DNA of 64,000 nt from Phascolarctos cinereus (lineage: Eukaryota > Chordata > Mammalia > Diprotodontia > Phascolarctidae), in assembly GCF_002099425.1 (NCBI RefSeq), contig NW_018344159.1, forward strand, positions 5,082,501-5,146,500, written 5' to 3'. Below the pieces are notes generated by a model. It did not search any database, was not told the DNA's origin, and saw only the letters and a list, made by a program, of their open reading frames with translations. The position numbers were made by a program, and so were the translations under genes. Positions 11,297 through 22,324 of this stretch are shown in pieces. How positions within the stretch are numbered: position 1 is the first letter of the stretch; each line of letters opens with the position of its first letter.

Positions 11297-11447
11297 CGAG
11301 GCAGTGAGGTGGTGCAGTGGATAAAGCACTGGCTCTGAAATCAGGAGGACCTGAGTTCAAATCCGGCCTCAGACCAAGCACTTGACACTTACTAGCTGTG
11401 TGACCCTGGGCAAGTCATTTAACCCCAATTGCCTCAAAAAAAAAAAA
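11297..11447 (+). mobile_element. WSINE1-type SINE with perfect target duplication
   Basis: Sense copy with box A-like 'ggtggtgcagtgg', box B-like 'gagttcaaatccgg', 'gtgtgaccctgggcaagtc' and a pure poly-A tail. The 13-base 'aaaaaatgaggga' occurs directly on both sides (11284-11296 and 11448-11460), so this is a fairly young insertion. Confidence 0.95.
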
Positions 11448-11460
11448 AAAAAATGAGGGA

Positions 11461-12150
11461 GCTGGATTATTCTGGAAAGCCATTTTGAGTTCAAAGTAAC
11501 TGAAGTGTTCATATCCTTTGACCCAGCAATCCTACTGCTGGGCATATACCCCAAAGAGGTATAATAGAGAAAGAAAGGTTCCATATATACCAAGTACTCA
11601 GGGCCAAAAGTACAAGTGGCAGCAAAGAGCTGTACATGAAGCAGGTCTCCACTGTTTGGAGAGTGATGGAACAAATGGTGGTATAGGAAAGTAATAAAAT
11701 CTTATTGTCGAGTAAGAAATGACAAATGGGAGAAATTCAGAGAAACATGGGAAGAGTTGTATGAACTGACATAGGATGAATTAAGTGAACCAGAATAGCA
11801 TAAAAAGATGAAGGTAATGCAAATGAAAAGAACACTGAAAGAAAGACAAACTTTAAGTGACTATCATCAGTGCTCAGTCTTGGTCATGGAGCACAGATGA
11901 TGAAATACACCTCAGTACCCTAGACAAAGAGGCAATGGCGGTGGTGGGAGACTGTGGTTGCAATATTTTGAGTACACTATCAGATACGGTCACTGTGCTG
12001 ATCGATTTTATCGCTCTTCCATTTGAAATATCCCTTTGTGTCACCACAGTGAAAGAGCTCAGTATAGGTTTGTCATTATGTCTAGGCTATTTGTCCTTTG
12101 TTTTTCCTCATAGTGCAATCCATTAATTTATTACAACCACACTCATAATG
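11461..12150 (+). mobile_element. L1 3' region (end of ORF2 and 3' UTR)
   Basis: Begins with the antisense-independent L1 landmark 'tattctggaaagccatttt', then 'cctttgacccagcaatcctactgctgggcatatacccc' split over several lines, then 'gttgtatgaactgac' and 'agtgaaccagaa'. These encode the C-terminal end of marsupial L1 ORF2 followed by its 3' UTR. 5'-truncated and old. Confidence 0.8.
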
Positions 12151-12504
12151 TAAGAAAAATCAAATAAAATTCACCATGAAAGTACAGTGCAAGATTTAAG
12201 AGGTAAAAATGCTAGTTTCCCAAGCAGTGGTGAGGTAGATGAGAGAGAAGAAGTGGAGAGGGTATACATTTATCTAGTACCAGTATGGCAGCAAATTTAG
12301 TCAAGGCAGGTCTTTCTTTAATTGAGTCACTGAGCCAGACAAAATTCCAACTGCTCACGATTATTTTCAGTTTGTGGTAGCAGCATCCTTCACTGGACAT
12401 TGCCTGGCTGTTCGCACCCTTGCTCACATCCCTGTCCTCTATCTTCCCCTAGATGTTAAAAAATTCCCAGACTTCCTCCAATCCATTATGGATTTTTCTC
12501 CATT

Positions 12505-12554
12505 TGTGTATGTGTGTGTGTGTGTGGTGTGTGTGTGTGTGTGTGTATGAAAGC

Positions 12555-12623
<69 letters not shown>
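12505..12623. repeat. Compound (TG)n-(GA)n microsatellite
   Basis: A TG run with one interruption (12505-12547) passes into more than 30 GA units (12553-12623). An open frame of alternating R and E (12453-12737) comes from this repeat. Confidence 0.97.
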
Positions 12624-12627
<4 letters not shown>

Positions 12628-12649
12628 GTCTTGACTCTTGTTTTGCCCA

Positions 12650-14080
12650 AAATATATGTATGTCTATATATTTAGAAAATCCATTTGTGTGTGTACATGA
12701 ATTTACTTACAAAGCACTGCAGGGATTAGTGTTTTGAAGCTTAAAATAGAGTGAATAGTCTATGTAAGGTACAATCAAAGAAGTAATAATTTTTATAATT
12801 TTGAGTGCTATTTCAGTTGTTTATCTTATGCCATGGCATTTCTTAAAAAGCTAAAGCCTAGAAAATAATAAAATTTTGCCAGTTCATGTTAAAAATCCAG
12901 TCTCTTTGCTCATAGATGGTACACAGGTAATATATGAAATTAAAAGAGATGTTTCAAAAATTGAAAAAAAGAAAGCACAGGCTGACTCAATAAAAAAAAA
13001 ACCAACCCTAGGGAATATGTTGTCTTGAATACTGCTCAAATGCTTACACCACTGGCTAAAAGTCAGAATCTTTATTGAAGTTGGGAATTTTGCTGTTAAG
13101 GTATTCATTATGACAATATTTAGCCTACAGCCCTACGGTGTCCTTGAATAAGTATGAATTGTTATATGTGCGCTCTTCATTTCCAATTTCAGAGGAATGT
13201 TTTGGTGGCCCTTCAGATAACAAGGCAATCAAATATATAAGAATCACTAGTTTTACATATTTCTTTTCTCCTCTATTCTCAATTTATAGTGCAATAGCCA
13301 ATTGCCTAAGAATCAGATTAGGAAGCAGAACCTGTGCTTATATTCTCCTGTTTGGCACAGGAGAATTTAACCACAGGAATATGGGGATGGAAATTTTTAG
13401 TTCACTAGTGAGAAATAACATTTCAGGCAGGAAACGATATGTAAAACAATGTTCTAGGGTGTAATAGACATTAGCAAATTATATTTGACTTTGGAATACA
13501 TGATATGAAAAGCCTCCCCAGAAGCCATGATCATCCATCACTATGGTCAGCAGGAATGGAGGTTTAAGGATCTGATGGATAACAAAGCTCAGTGTTCTTC
13601 TCTATTTGTGGTTGCCATTGAGCAGTCCAGAGGATTAATTTTCCTTACATGCAGATCTTCTTACACTCTTTTTTTCCCTTTTCTTTTTGTTTTTGTTTTT
13701 TTGCAAGATAGGATTAACATCTGATCTTTAATCAAAATGCATGAGCACATTCTGGCACGGGGTGTGTTTTGGAAGTCAGCACCCCGGAGAGCAGATTGTA
13801 TATGCTGGCATAGGGATTCCACTTATCTATCTATGGCAACCATGTGGTTCTAAGAGCAGATTACATTTAGCATCTTAGGTATTTTAGCGGCAGAGACAGC
13901 CTCCAGCAATAACCAGCACACCGGATCTGCTTCATTTCATAGCATATGGTGGAGAAAAAGTGCGTCACCAGTTTCCTCTTCAATCACTGTTCAATGTGTA
14001 AAACCTCTTCACCTCCTACTGTGGGGACAGCTGTGTATTCCTGCGTGATGATAATAATAGCCACACTTATAGAATAATAT
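12650..14080. other. Repeat-poor intronic stretch
   Basis: About 1.4 kb with no recognised transposon. The last part (about 13715-14050) has a less AT-rich, complex composition and could be conserved noncoding sequence. No supported exon on either strand. Confidence 0.45.
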
Positions 14081-14081
14081 T

Positions 14082-14305
14082 CATAATAGCTTGCATTTAT
14101 ATAGCACATTATGTTTATAAAGTGCTTTCCTCTCAGTAACCTTGTGAGGTAGATGGTACAAGTATCCTTATTCCTATTTTATATATGAGAAAATTAAAGC
14201 TTAATCAGAGGTTAACTAATTTGCCCAAAGTCATGCATAGCTAGTAAGTAGTAGAGTCAAGATTTGAATACAGGTCTCTTGACTCTATGTTTAATGTTTT
14301 TTTAA
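14082..14305 (-). repeat. MIR/THER1 CORE-SINE
   Basis: Antisense MIR. The plus strand shows 'gcatttatatagcac', 'ataaagtgctttcct', 'ccttgtgaggtagatgg', 'agaaaattaaagctt' and 'aatttgcccaaagtcatgcatagctagtaag'. Nearly full length but diverged. Confidence 0.8.
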
Positions 14306-14397
14306 AAAATATACTATACTGTACTGCGTCTTGAAGAGAAGAAAAAAGAAATACTTATTAATTCTTAGGCTGGTAAGTGCTATTAAAGTAAACAGAA

Positions 14398-16795
14398 GAG
14401 TGAATCATGGGCAGCTGTGGAGGTTTCCAGACTCCTCAATCCACTAATGCCAAAGACAACTTAGAAGGTCAGTGGGAAAATTCTGTTTCTGTCAGTGCTG
14501 AGAAAGGAAGGCGGGGTCTCAGCTTCATTCCCCAAGAGCGTGGTCCTGGGTGGGGGGGACAGCTGCTTCCCGAGCTTCTGGCCCATAGACTGAGGGGGAA
14601 TCCAGTGGCTGATCATAAAGGGATTTCAGGGATCTCTTTGCCAGTGCTGAGGCAGTAATCTCTTACTTTGCCCGTGTTTGGATCTGGGTCACAGTTCTGG
14701 GTGGCAGTGCTGGGGTGAGGAGAAATGCTGGCATGGTAGAGCTTGTAGTGGCTGTGGAGAGGAACCCCCTCCTCACAGTTACAGGACAGAAAGGAATACT
14801 TGTGGTCATAGGCCAGGAAAGGAGTAAACACTTCGCCCCTTATCATACCACCTTGGAAGAACTGAAAATTTACAGGTCCCTACAAGTATCTCTGAAAACA
14901 GCTACACAAACCCCTGAAGCTTGGGACAGTACATTCTCCACACTGGAAGCAGACTCTTACCTTAACAAAGGGTTTAAAGTAATTGGCCAGGATCATGAGC
15001 AAGCAGCACAAAAAGAGTCAGACTATATTATCTTACTTTGGTGAAAAAGAAGATCAAAATATACAACCAGAAGAAGACAACAAAGTCAAAGCTCCTACAT
15101 CCAAAGCCTCCAAGAAAAATATGAATCAGTCCCAGGCCTTGGAAGAGCTCAAAAGGGATTTTGAGAAGCAAGTAAGGGAAGTAGAGGAAAAACTGGGAAG
15201 AAATGTGAGTGATGCAAGAAAATCATGAAAAACAAGTCAACAGCTTGCTAAAGGAGACCCAAAAAATACTGAAGAAATTAACACCTTAAAAAATAGCCTA
15301 ACCCAAATGGCAAAAGAGGTCCAAAAAAGCCAATGAGGAGAAAAATGCCCTAAAAAGAAAAATTGGCCAAATGGAAAAGGAAGTCCAAAAGATTACTGAA
15401 GAAAATACTTCCTTAAAAATTAGAATAGAGCAATTGGAAGACAGTGACTTTATGAGAAATCAAGACACTGTAAAACAAATCCAAAAGAATGAAAAATTAG
15501 AAAACAATGTGAAATATCTCATTGGAAAAACAACTGACCTGGAAAATAGATCCAGGAGAGAGAATTTAAAAATTATTGGACTATCTGAAAGCCATGATCA
15601 AAAAAAGAGCCTAGACATCATCTTTCAAGAAATTATCAAGGAAAACTGCCCTGATATTTTAGAACCAGAGGGCAAAATAGAAATTGAAAGAATCCACAGA
15701 TCTCCTCCTGAAAGAGATCCCCAAAGGAAAACTCCTAGGAATATTGTAGCCAAATTCCAGAGTTCCCAGGTCAAGGAGAAAATATTACAAGCTGCCAGAA
15801 GGAAACAATTCAAGTACTGTGGAAACACAATCAGGATAACACAAGATTTAGCTTCTACATTAAAGGACTCCAGGGCATGGAATATAATATTCCGGAGGGC
15901 AAAGGAGATAGGATTACAACCAAGAATCACCTACCCAGCAAAACTGAGTATAATCCTTCAGGGGAAAAAATGGTCATTCAGTGAAATAGAGGACTTTCAA
16001 GCATTCCTGATGAAAAGACCAGAGCTGAATAGAAAATCTGACTTTCAAATACAGGACTCAAGTGGAACATGAAGAGGTAAACAGGAAAGAGAAATCATAA
16101 GAGACTTATTAAGATTGAACTGTTTACATTCCTGCATGGAAAGATGGTATTTATAATTCATGAGACCTCTGTCAGTATTAGGGTAGTTGGAGGAAAAAAA
16201 ATTATATGTATGTATAGATAGATAGATAGATGGATAGAGGGCACAGGGTGAGTTGAAGATTAAGGGGTCATATCTGGAGAATAAAATTAAGGGATGAGGG
16301 GAGGATTATACTTGGAGAAGAAGAAAGGGAGAGGTAGAACGGGGCAAATTATCTCACAAAGAAAAATAGAAAAGAAAATCTCTTACAGTGGAGGGGAAAT
16401 GGGGGAAGGTGAGAGGGAGTGAGTGAATCTTATTCTCATAGGATTTGGTTTAAGGAGGGAATAACATACACAGTCAATTGGGTATGGAAATTTGTCTTAC
16501 CCTACAGGAAAATAGGGGGAGAAGGGGACAAGAGAGCAGGGGGATGATAGAGAGGAGGGAAGATTGGAAAAGGGTGTAATCAGAAGCAAATACTTCTGAG
16601 GAGGAACAGGGTCAAAAGAAAGAATAGAATAAATGGGAGGGCAGGATAGGATTAAGGGAAATAGAATTAGTTTTTCACAACATGTCTACTATGGAAGCAT
16701 TTTGCATAACTGCACATGTACAACCTATATTGAGTTGCTTTCCTTTTCAATGAGGGTGGGTTGGGAGGGAGGAAGGGAGAATGTGTCTTCATAGG
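14398..16795 (+). mobile_element. HAL1-like (half-L1) element
   Basis: About 2.4 kb with a GC-richer L1-type 5' UTR (14398-14994), an L1 ORF1 (14995-16072), then a purine-rich 3' UTR. The end has the marsupial L1 3' signature 'actgcacatgtacaacctatat' and 'caatgagggtgggttgggagggagg' at about 16710-16795. No ORF2 is present between ORF1 and the 3' end. This is the layout of the known HAL1 family, L1 relatives that keep ORF1 only. The alternative is an ordinary L1 that lost ORF2 by deletion. The host sequence on both sides is unrelated old repeat. A short ATAG repeat lies inside (16206-16226). Confidence 0.75.
14995..16072 (+). pseudogene. L1-family ORF1 (RNA-binding protein), decayed
   Basis: ORF1 protein of L1-type LINEs is a trimeric RNA-binding chaperone of the retrotransposon particle. 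The ATG at 14995 starts MSKQHKK, followed by a low-complexity N-terminus and a heptad-rich coiled coil ('ALEELKRDFEKQV', 'IRIEQLED'). After it come the RRM-like domain ('NLKIIGLSES', 'IHRSPPERD', 'RNIVAKF') and the C-terminal domain ('GLQPRITYPAKLSI'). Length is about 359 codons, normal for the family. The frame is broken: the first segment stops at 15226-15228, and the frame shifts again before the long open segment 15371-16072 (233 codons, up to a TGA). It is therefore not functional as it stands, but it is the best-preserved LINE coding region in the window. Confidence 0.88.
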
Positions 16796-16894
16796 TCATT
16801 GGATCCCATTCTTCCTTTCTCTGAGTGTTATGATATCTACTTTTCCCAAAATCTAGAATTTTTCTTGAATTTTCTTTCTATCTATCCAGTATCC

Positions 16895-17115
16895 AGTAAC
16901 ACAGGTTTACCACTTGGAAATCATTTGACTCCTGTCTCTTGATGGCTGACTGACCCATTTAGCTCATTGATAACCAGGTCTTCTTGACTCAAATTCCACA
17001 ATATCTCTTATATCTGTTTAATTATTAATACTCACATTGTCACCACCATAGTTCAGACCTTTGTTACTTCTCAGTTGAACTATTAAAAATATCTTCTCTT
17101 TGATTCCAGTAACCA
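16895..17115 (+). mobile_element. L2 LINE ORF2 fragment
   Basis: L2 blocks 'tggaaatcatttgactcctgtctc', 'attccacaatatctcttatatctg' and 'caccaccatagttcagacctttgttac' match the region upstream of the L2 3' end. Confidence 0.65.
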
Positions 17116-17119
17116 AAAA

Positions 17120-17620
17120 AAAAAAAAGAAAAAAGAAATACTACCAAATGCCTAGTATATTATTTCTTTTAGTCTCTAGAAGAGTCTGCTGAGAATATGA
17201 TATTAGCACCTTCTGATCATACAAAATCTGTCTCATGGGACTACCAGATTTAACAAAACGAGCATGATAGGCAAAATGAGCATCCCTTGGATTAGGAATG
17301 TTAGGGCACAGGAAGCATAAATCTTACTTTAGAAACAATGATTCTCTTATGTCTGCAAGGTCAGGAAGGGTGAGGAATCATTTAGTCTTAAAGTCATAAG
17401 GATCAGAAGATGCAGGAGAGCATGAGTAGCCCCCATTAGTCACTCACTGCCTTATGTTTTTCATCTTACTAACTCAATGCTACCTAATAAAAACCTCTAT
17501 TTCATTTCTCACTGTCTTTACTTGCTTACTCAAGAGTTGTTTGTGATGTCCAAAGAGATGAAGGCAAGAATTCTCAGGACAGTGAGTGCTTGGTCTGGAT
17601 TTTGCTTATAGTGATTCCTT
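17120..17620. other. Intronic stretch without recognised repeats
   Basis: Apart from an A-rich run at about 17115-17145, nothing was recognised. Confidence 0.45.
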
Positions 17621-17621
17621 A

Positions 17622-17888
17622 GAGATAGCTAGGTGGCTCAGTAGATAGAATACTGGGCCTAGAGTCAGGAAACTCTGAGTTCAAATCCATCCTAGACATT
17701 TACAAGCAGTCTGACTCTGGGCAAGTCAAGTAACCTCTGTCTGCCTCAGTTTCCTCAGCTATGGGGATAATAATAGAATCTACCTCCCAAGGTTGTTTTG
17801 AGGATCAAATGAGATATATTTGTGAAGCACTTAGCAAATTGCTTGGCACATAGTAAGTGCTTAATAAATGCTTGTTTCTTTCCCTCCT
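17622..17888 (+). repeat. MIR/THER1-type CORE-SINE, nearly full length
   Basis: Complete architecture: tRNA-like head 'tagctaggtggctcagtagatagaata', box B-like 'gagttcaaatcc', core 'gactctgggcaagtcaag', 'ctgcctcagtttcctca', 'caaggttgttttgaggatcaaatgag', and an L2-like tail 'ttggcacatagtaagtgcttaataaatgc'. One of the clearest CORE-SINEs here. Confidence 0.88.
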
Positions 17889-17949
17889 TCCCTTCTAAAA
17901 TGCAATATCCATACACTGTGTCTAGAAGCAGAGACCACTTGGATTACTG

Positions 17950-18110
17950 AACCAAAGTGAGAGACTTTCAGAATTGGAGAGAACCTCTGAAGCCATCTGG
18001 TCCAATGCCTACCAGAACAGGAATACCACTCATTGTCAGGGAGTTTACCACCTCCCACAGTGGTCTATTCTACTATTAAACTGATTATCAGCTCACACTA
18101 ACATATGGGA
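17950..18110 (-). mobile_element. CR1/L3-type LINE 3' fragment
   Basis: Antisense blocks 'gactttcagaattggagagaacctctgaagccatctggtcc', 'cattgtcagggagtttaccacctccc' and 'tctattctactatta'. Confidence 0.6.
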
Positions 18111-18116
18111 ATTTCA

Positions 18117-18330
18117 GGAGAGGTTTTTCATAGTAGAGAGTGCTGGAGTTGACCCTTGAAAGAAGCTAAGGATTCTAGTAGATGAGTGTAAGGAGAAAGT
18201 ACATTCTAGATATAGAATGTATAAAGGAACTGAAGTAAATGAATTACAAAGTTCATGGAACAGCTAGTAGACCAATTTAGCTGGCATATAATAGGCACTT
18301 AGTAAGTTCCTACTGATTGACTGATTTAGT
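18117..18330 (-). repeat. L2 LINE 3' region fragment
   Basis: Shows diverged L2 antisense blocks ('cccttgaaagaagctaaggattctag', 'agtacattctagatat', 'agaccaatttagctgg'). Its right end carries a sense-oriented 'aataggcacttagtaag' tail, so a second small fragment may be joined here. Confidence 0.45.
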
Positions 18331-18419
18331 TGTCAAAGAGAACTTGGGGAAGGGGGATAAGCTGGTTAGCTGGACTTCATTGTTTGGTCATCTCTTATAT
18401 TTAGGACCTAAGGGAAGAA

Positions 18420-18565
18420 AGGACTTTAGGAGCTACTTGCCTAACCTATCTTCATTTTTGAGATCAGGAAAGTGAAGTCAACAGAGATTAAGTGTCTTTC
18501 TCAAGGTTAAACAGGTGGTAAGTGAGAAAGTCAGGATTCAAACCCACATTCTGTGAATGAAGATC
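18420..18565 (-). repeat. MIR/THER1 CORE-SINE fragment
   Basis: Plus strand shows 'gagatcaggaaagtgaagtcaacagagattaagtgtctttctcaaggtt' and 'gtcaggattcaaacccacatt', the antisense MIR core. Confidence 0.65.
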
Positions 18566-18734
18566 ACATGCCCTTTCTGTGTGAGTACATTGTCTTCTCT
18601 ATTCTTCATGTGAGCTGAAATCAGAGGACATTCTTTAGAAAGGCAACAGGAACTTAGTGCAGCATCAAAGGGCTCCAGTTTTAAAGCAGAGAGACACATC
18701 ATACTGCTTGTGCTTAACATGGTGTACATAGCTT

Positions 18735-18882
18735 TTTTTTTTTTTTGGCAATTGAGGTTAAGTGACTTGCCAAGGTCAAACAGCTAAGTAAGTGTCCAGT
18801 GTTTGGTCTGAGGCCAGATTTGAACTCAGGTCCTCCTGACTTCAGGGCCAGTGCTCTATCCACTGCACCACCTCGCTGCCCT
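18735..18882 (-). mobile_element. WSINE1-type SINE with target duplication
   Basis: Antisense copy with poly-T and 'accacctcgctgccc' at the tRNA-like end. Flanks share 'gtgtacatagctt' / 'gtgtagatagctt'. Confidence 0.92.
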
Positions 18883-18984
18883 GTGTAGATAGCTTTCTAA
18901 GGAGAAAGATGGTGTTTGCATTTGAACTTGAATGTCTATTAGTGCGGCTAAGTTCAGTTGTTTGCTTAGAAAAATAGTTGGGGA

Positions 18985-19135
18985 TGCATAGTGCAAGGTG
19001 GTATAGTGGATAGAACGCTGGACTTGCAGTAAGAAAGACTTAGGTTTTAATTCTGCCTCGGATGTTTACTGAGTGACTCTAAGTCACTTAGTCTCTCTGT
19101 ACCTCAGTTTCTTTATAAAAATTGAGGTGGTTGGA
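18985..19135 (+). repeat. MIR/THER1 CORE-SINE
   Basis: Head 'gtgcaaggtggtatagtggatagaacgctgg', core 'gactctaagtcacttagtc', then 'tctgtacctcagtttctttataaa'. It meets the Mar1 at 19137 tail to tail. Confidence 0.75.
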
Positions 19136-19136
19136 A

Positions 19137-19378
19137 TTGTTGTTCAGTCATTTTAGTTGTGTCTAACTCTTCATGACCCTATTGGGGTTTTCTTGGCAAA
19201 GATAATGGTGGTGTTTGCTGTTTCCTTTGCTAGCTCATTTTACAGATGAGGAAATTGAGGCAAACAGGGTTAAATGACTTGTCCAGGGTCACATAGCTAG
19301 TAGGTGTCTGAGGCCAGTTATGAACTCAGGTCTTCATGACTCTGAGCCCGGTGCTCTATTCACTGTGCCAATCTCATG
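19137..19378 (-). mobile_element. Mar1-type CORE-SINE, near full length
   Basis: Antisense Mar1 starting with the BovB-like tail ('ttgttgttcagtcattttag', 'aactcttcatgacccta') and passing through 'gttttcttggcaaag', 'ctcattttacagatgagg' and 'gtccagggtcacatagctagtagg' to the tRNA-like head. Confidence 0.88.
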
Positions 19379-19379
19379 A

Positions 19380-19890
19380 AAAAGGTAGAACCATCGATAA
19401 CAAATGGTCAGTGAACATGCTTTAGACAAACTGAACTGGTTAGGGAGACATAGGTGAAGTGAGAATAGGACTCCTGTCCTCAGAATCAGAGAAGAGGAAT
19501 TCCTTGAGGTTCATGGCTCAGCAATTTCACATTCAGAGGCATCCAGAAGAGGTGAAGAAAGCATTTACAAGGTCAGGGAAGCCCGGTGTAATAATCTTTG
19601 GGGTCATAGATGGAAGTGTCTTTCTTAATCAGGGAGTTAGGGAATAGGATGAGACCCACAGAGGCCAAAGATGACCTCTGGAAATTCTGAGAAACCTGTG
19701 GATGCATTAGATAATTTGGGGCCCATAACAGGAGAGGCAAGTTCTGGGAGGAACAGAGAATGCTATTAGAGTAGGTGATGTTATGAAACCACATCTATGT
19801 CAGGCTGTTATGGACTGGGCCCCATTCAGGCCAGTTTCCTAGTAGGTTAGGTCTGATATTGAAATAAAATGAGACACTTGGTCACACAAA
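19380..19890. other. Intronic stretch without recognised repeats
   Basis: No family recognised. Open frames of 62-73 codons here (19459-19647 plus, 19573-19794 minus) lack domain or splice support. Confidence 0.4.
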
Positions 19891-19894
19891 GGTA

Positions 19895-22320
19895 GCCATT
19901 CCTGCAATCTTGTCATCACTCACAAATGTACCACCTGTATATTCAATACTTCTGAAATCACCTTCTTTGACCACAATCTATTTGCTTTTCACCTTTCCCT
20001 CTGCCTTTTCTTATAAAACTTTACTCTGTTTGCATCATGAACTTCAGTTCCCTTGATCCCTCAATTTTCTCCCATGCTATTTCTCCTGCACTATCAATTT
20101 CTTGTTCTTTTCCCCATCTTGACCCTTTGGTGAGTCAATTTAACTCTACACTACCCTCTTCTCTTGAATCTCTAACCCCTTATCATATCACTGATGATGT
20201 CCAGTCAAGCATCTGCCCTGGATCACTCCCACCATTTGCTACCTTCATTCCTACACACATACTGCTGAACAAAGATGGAGAAAATCAAGCAACCATTCTG
20301 ACAGGATCCACTGTCAGTTTATGTTTACTGTTGCTGCTCAGTCATTTTCAATTTATGTTACACAACCTCAACTGGGCCCTCAATGCTGTTCAGCAATCGT
20401 GCTATACCTTCCTTATCAGTTCACTAGCCTACTCTTCACAATAGCTCTTCCAAATCTTTTATCCCTCTTCACACCTCCTATGGTTCCCTCTCCCCAACTC
20501 TCTCAGCTAAGAACACTGTCTCATATTTTGTGGAAAAAAATTGAGACCATTCACAGTGAGTTTCCTCTTCTCCCCCCTTCCTCATCTGCTATCATTCAGA
20601 TGCCTTCTGTTTCTATCTCCTCCTTAATCCTGTCTCATATCATAGAAGGGCCCTACTCCTTACCAAGGCTAACCCCTCTCTTTCAAGCGATCCCATTCCA
20701 TGCCCCTTCTGTCATCCCCATTCTTCACTTAATGTTCAGTCTCTTCTATTGGTTTATTCTCTACTTATAAACATGCTCATGTTTCCCCTATCCTGAAAAA
20801 AATCTTCACTTAATCTTTCTCTATCATTTTATATTTTTCTGCCTTTTGTAGCTAAACTCCTCAAAAACCATGTCTACAATAGGTGTCTCTACTGTCTCTA
20901 CTTTCCTCCAACTCTCTTCTTAACTCCTTACAATTGCACTTCTGACCTAACCTCTCCACCAAAGCTGCTCTTTCCAAAGTTACTAATGATTTTTCAGTTG
21001 GCAAATCCAATGGTCTTTCCACTATCCTCATTTTCCTAGATTTCTCTTCAGCCTTTCACATCACTGATCACTCTTTCCTCCCTGATATTCTCTTTATGTT
21101 TTTGAGATTTCACTCTCTCCTGGTTTTCATCACTGAGATGTCTCCTTTTCTGGATCTCTTTCCAGATCATGCCCTCAAACTGTAGGTGTCCTTCAGGGTT
21201 CTGTCCTGGGTTGCCTTCTCTTCTCCCTCTAAATTGCTTAACTTGGTGTTCTCATTAGTTCCCATGGATTTAATTACTAGCTCTATGTTGATAATTCTCA
21301 AATTTATCCATCCTGCCCAAACTCTCTGCTGATTTCCAATCTCACATGTCCAACTGTCTTTCAGACAGATGTGCAGTAGCTATCTTAAATTCCGTATGTC
21401 CAAAATGGAATTAATTATCTTTCCCTCAAACCCTTTTCCCCTCCTACCTTCCCTATTACTGTGGAAAGCCATACCATCCTCCCAGACCTTTAGCCTCGCA
21501 ACCTAGGAGTCATGCATTCCTCAATCTCTCATTCCCATGTCCAATCTATTTCCAAGACCTGTTGATTTCACTTTTGTAACATCTCTTAAATATGCCCCCT
21601 TCTCTCCTCTGACAATGCCACTACCCTCTTGCAGGCCCTCATCACCTCATTTGTGGACTATTGTAACAGACTTCTGGTAGGTTTTCCAGCTTCAAGTCTT
21701 TTCCCATTCCAATCCATCCTCTGTTTAGCCACGAAAGTGACTTTCCAAAAGTACAAGTCATATCATATCACTGCCCACCCCTCCCCCACTCAGTAAACTC
21801 CAGTGGCTTTCTATTGCCTCCAGGATAAAAAAATGCTCTGTTTGACATTCAAAGCCTTTCAAAAACTAGCTTCCAACTCCCTCCTGCCCGCAACAACTTT
21901 TCTAGTCTTCTTACAGCTTACTCTCCAACACATTCCTTGTTTAATTGACATTGGCATCTTGGCCATCTCTCTGCTCTTGGCATTTTCTCTGGCTGTCCCC
22001 CATGCCTGGAATGCTTTCCCTTCTCTGCTCCACATAATGACCTCACTAGATTCTTTTAAGTGCCAACTAAAATCTCATCTATTACTGGAAACTTTCTCCA
22101 ACACTTCTTAATTCTAATGCCTTCTCTTTCTTAATTATTTCTTATTTATCATGTATTGCAGCTTGCTTTGTATGTATTTGTTTGCATGTTGTCTCTCCCG
22201 TTGGATTATAAGTTCCTTGAGGGCAGGAACTGTCTTTTGCTTCTTTTTTATCCCAGCACTTAGCTCAGTGCCTGGAACATAGTTGAGACTTTAAAAATAT
22301 TTATTTATTGATTGATTTAA
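19895..22320 (+). mobile_element. Long L2 LINE, ORF2 region to 3' end
   Basis: About 2.4 kb of sense L2. Reverse-transcriptase motifs can still be read: LDFSSAFHITDHS near 21032-21075 (family form LDLSAAFDTVDH), GVLQGSVLGCLLFSL near 21185-21230 (family form GVPQGSVLGPLLF), and a decayed YADD-type box near 21283. The 3' end has 'ataagttccttgagggcaggaactgtc', 'cagcacttagctcagtgcctggaacatag' and a short 'attgattgattt' tail. Several open frames of 60-150 codons (for example 20037-20444, 20321-20770, 21803-22111) are pieces of this decayed element, not host genes. Confidence 0.9.
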
Positions 22321-22324
22321 TAGT

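Noticed and set aside
12453-12737. Open frame with a long RE repeat resembling an arginine-glutamate domain
   Set aside because: It is a translation of the (GA)n microsatellite without codon structure or splice context.
15625-15930. A 101-codon minus-strand frame
   Set aside because: It is antisense to the L1 ORF1, which has recognisable domains on the plus strand.
20037-22111. Four overlapping open frames of up to 149 codons, first considered as a possible host gene
   Set aside because: Reverse-transcriptase boxes and the L2 3' tail show they are parts of a decayed L2 LINE.
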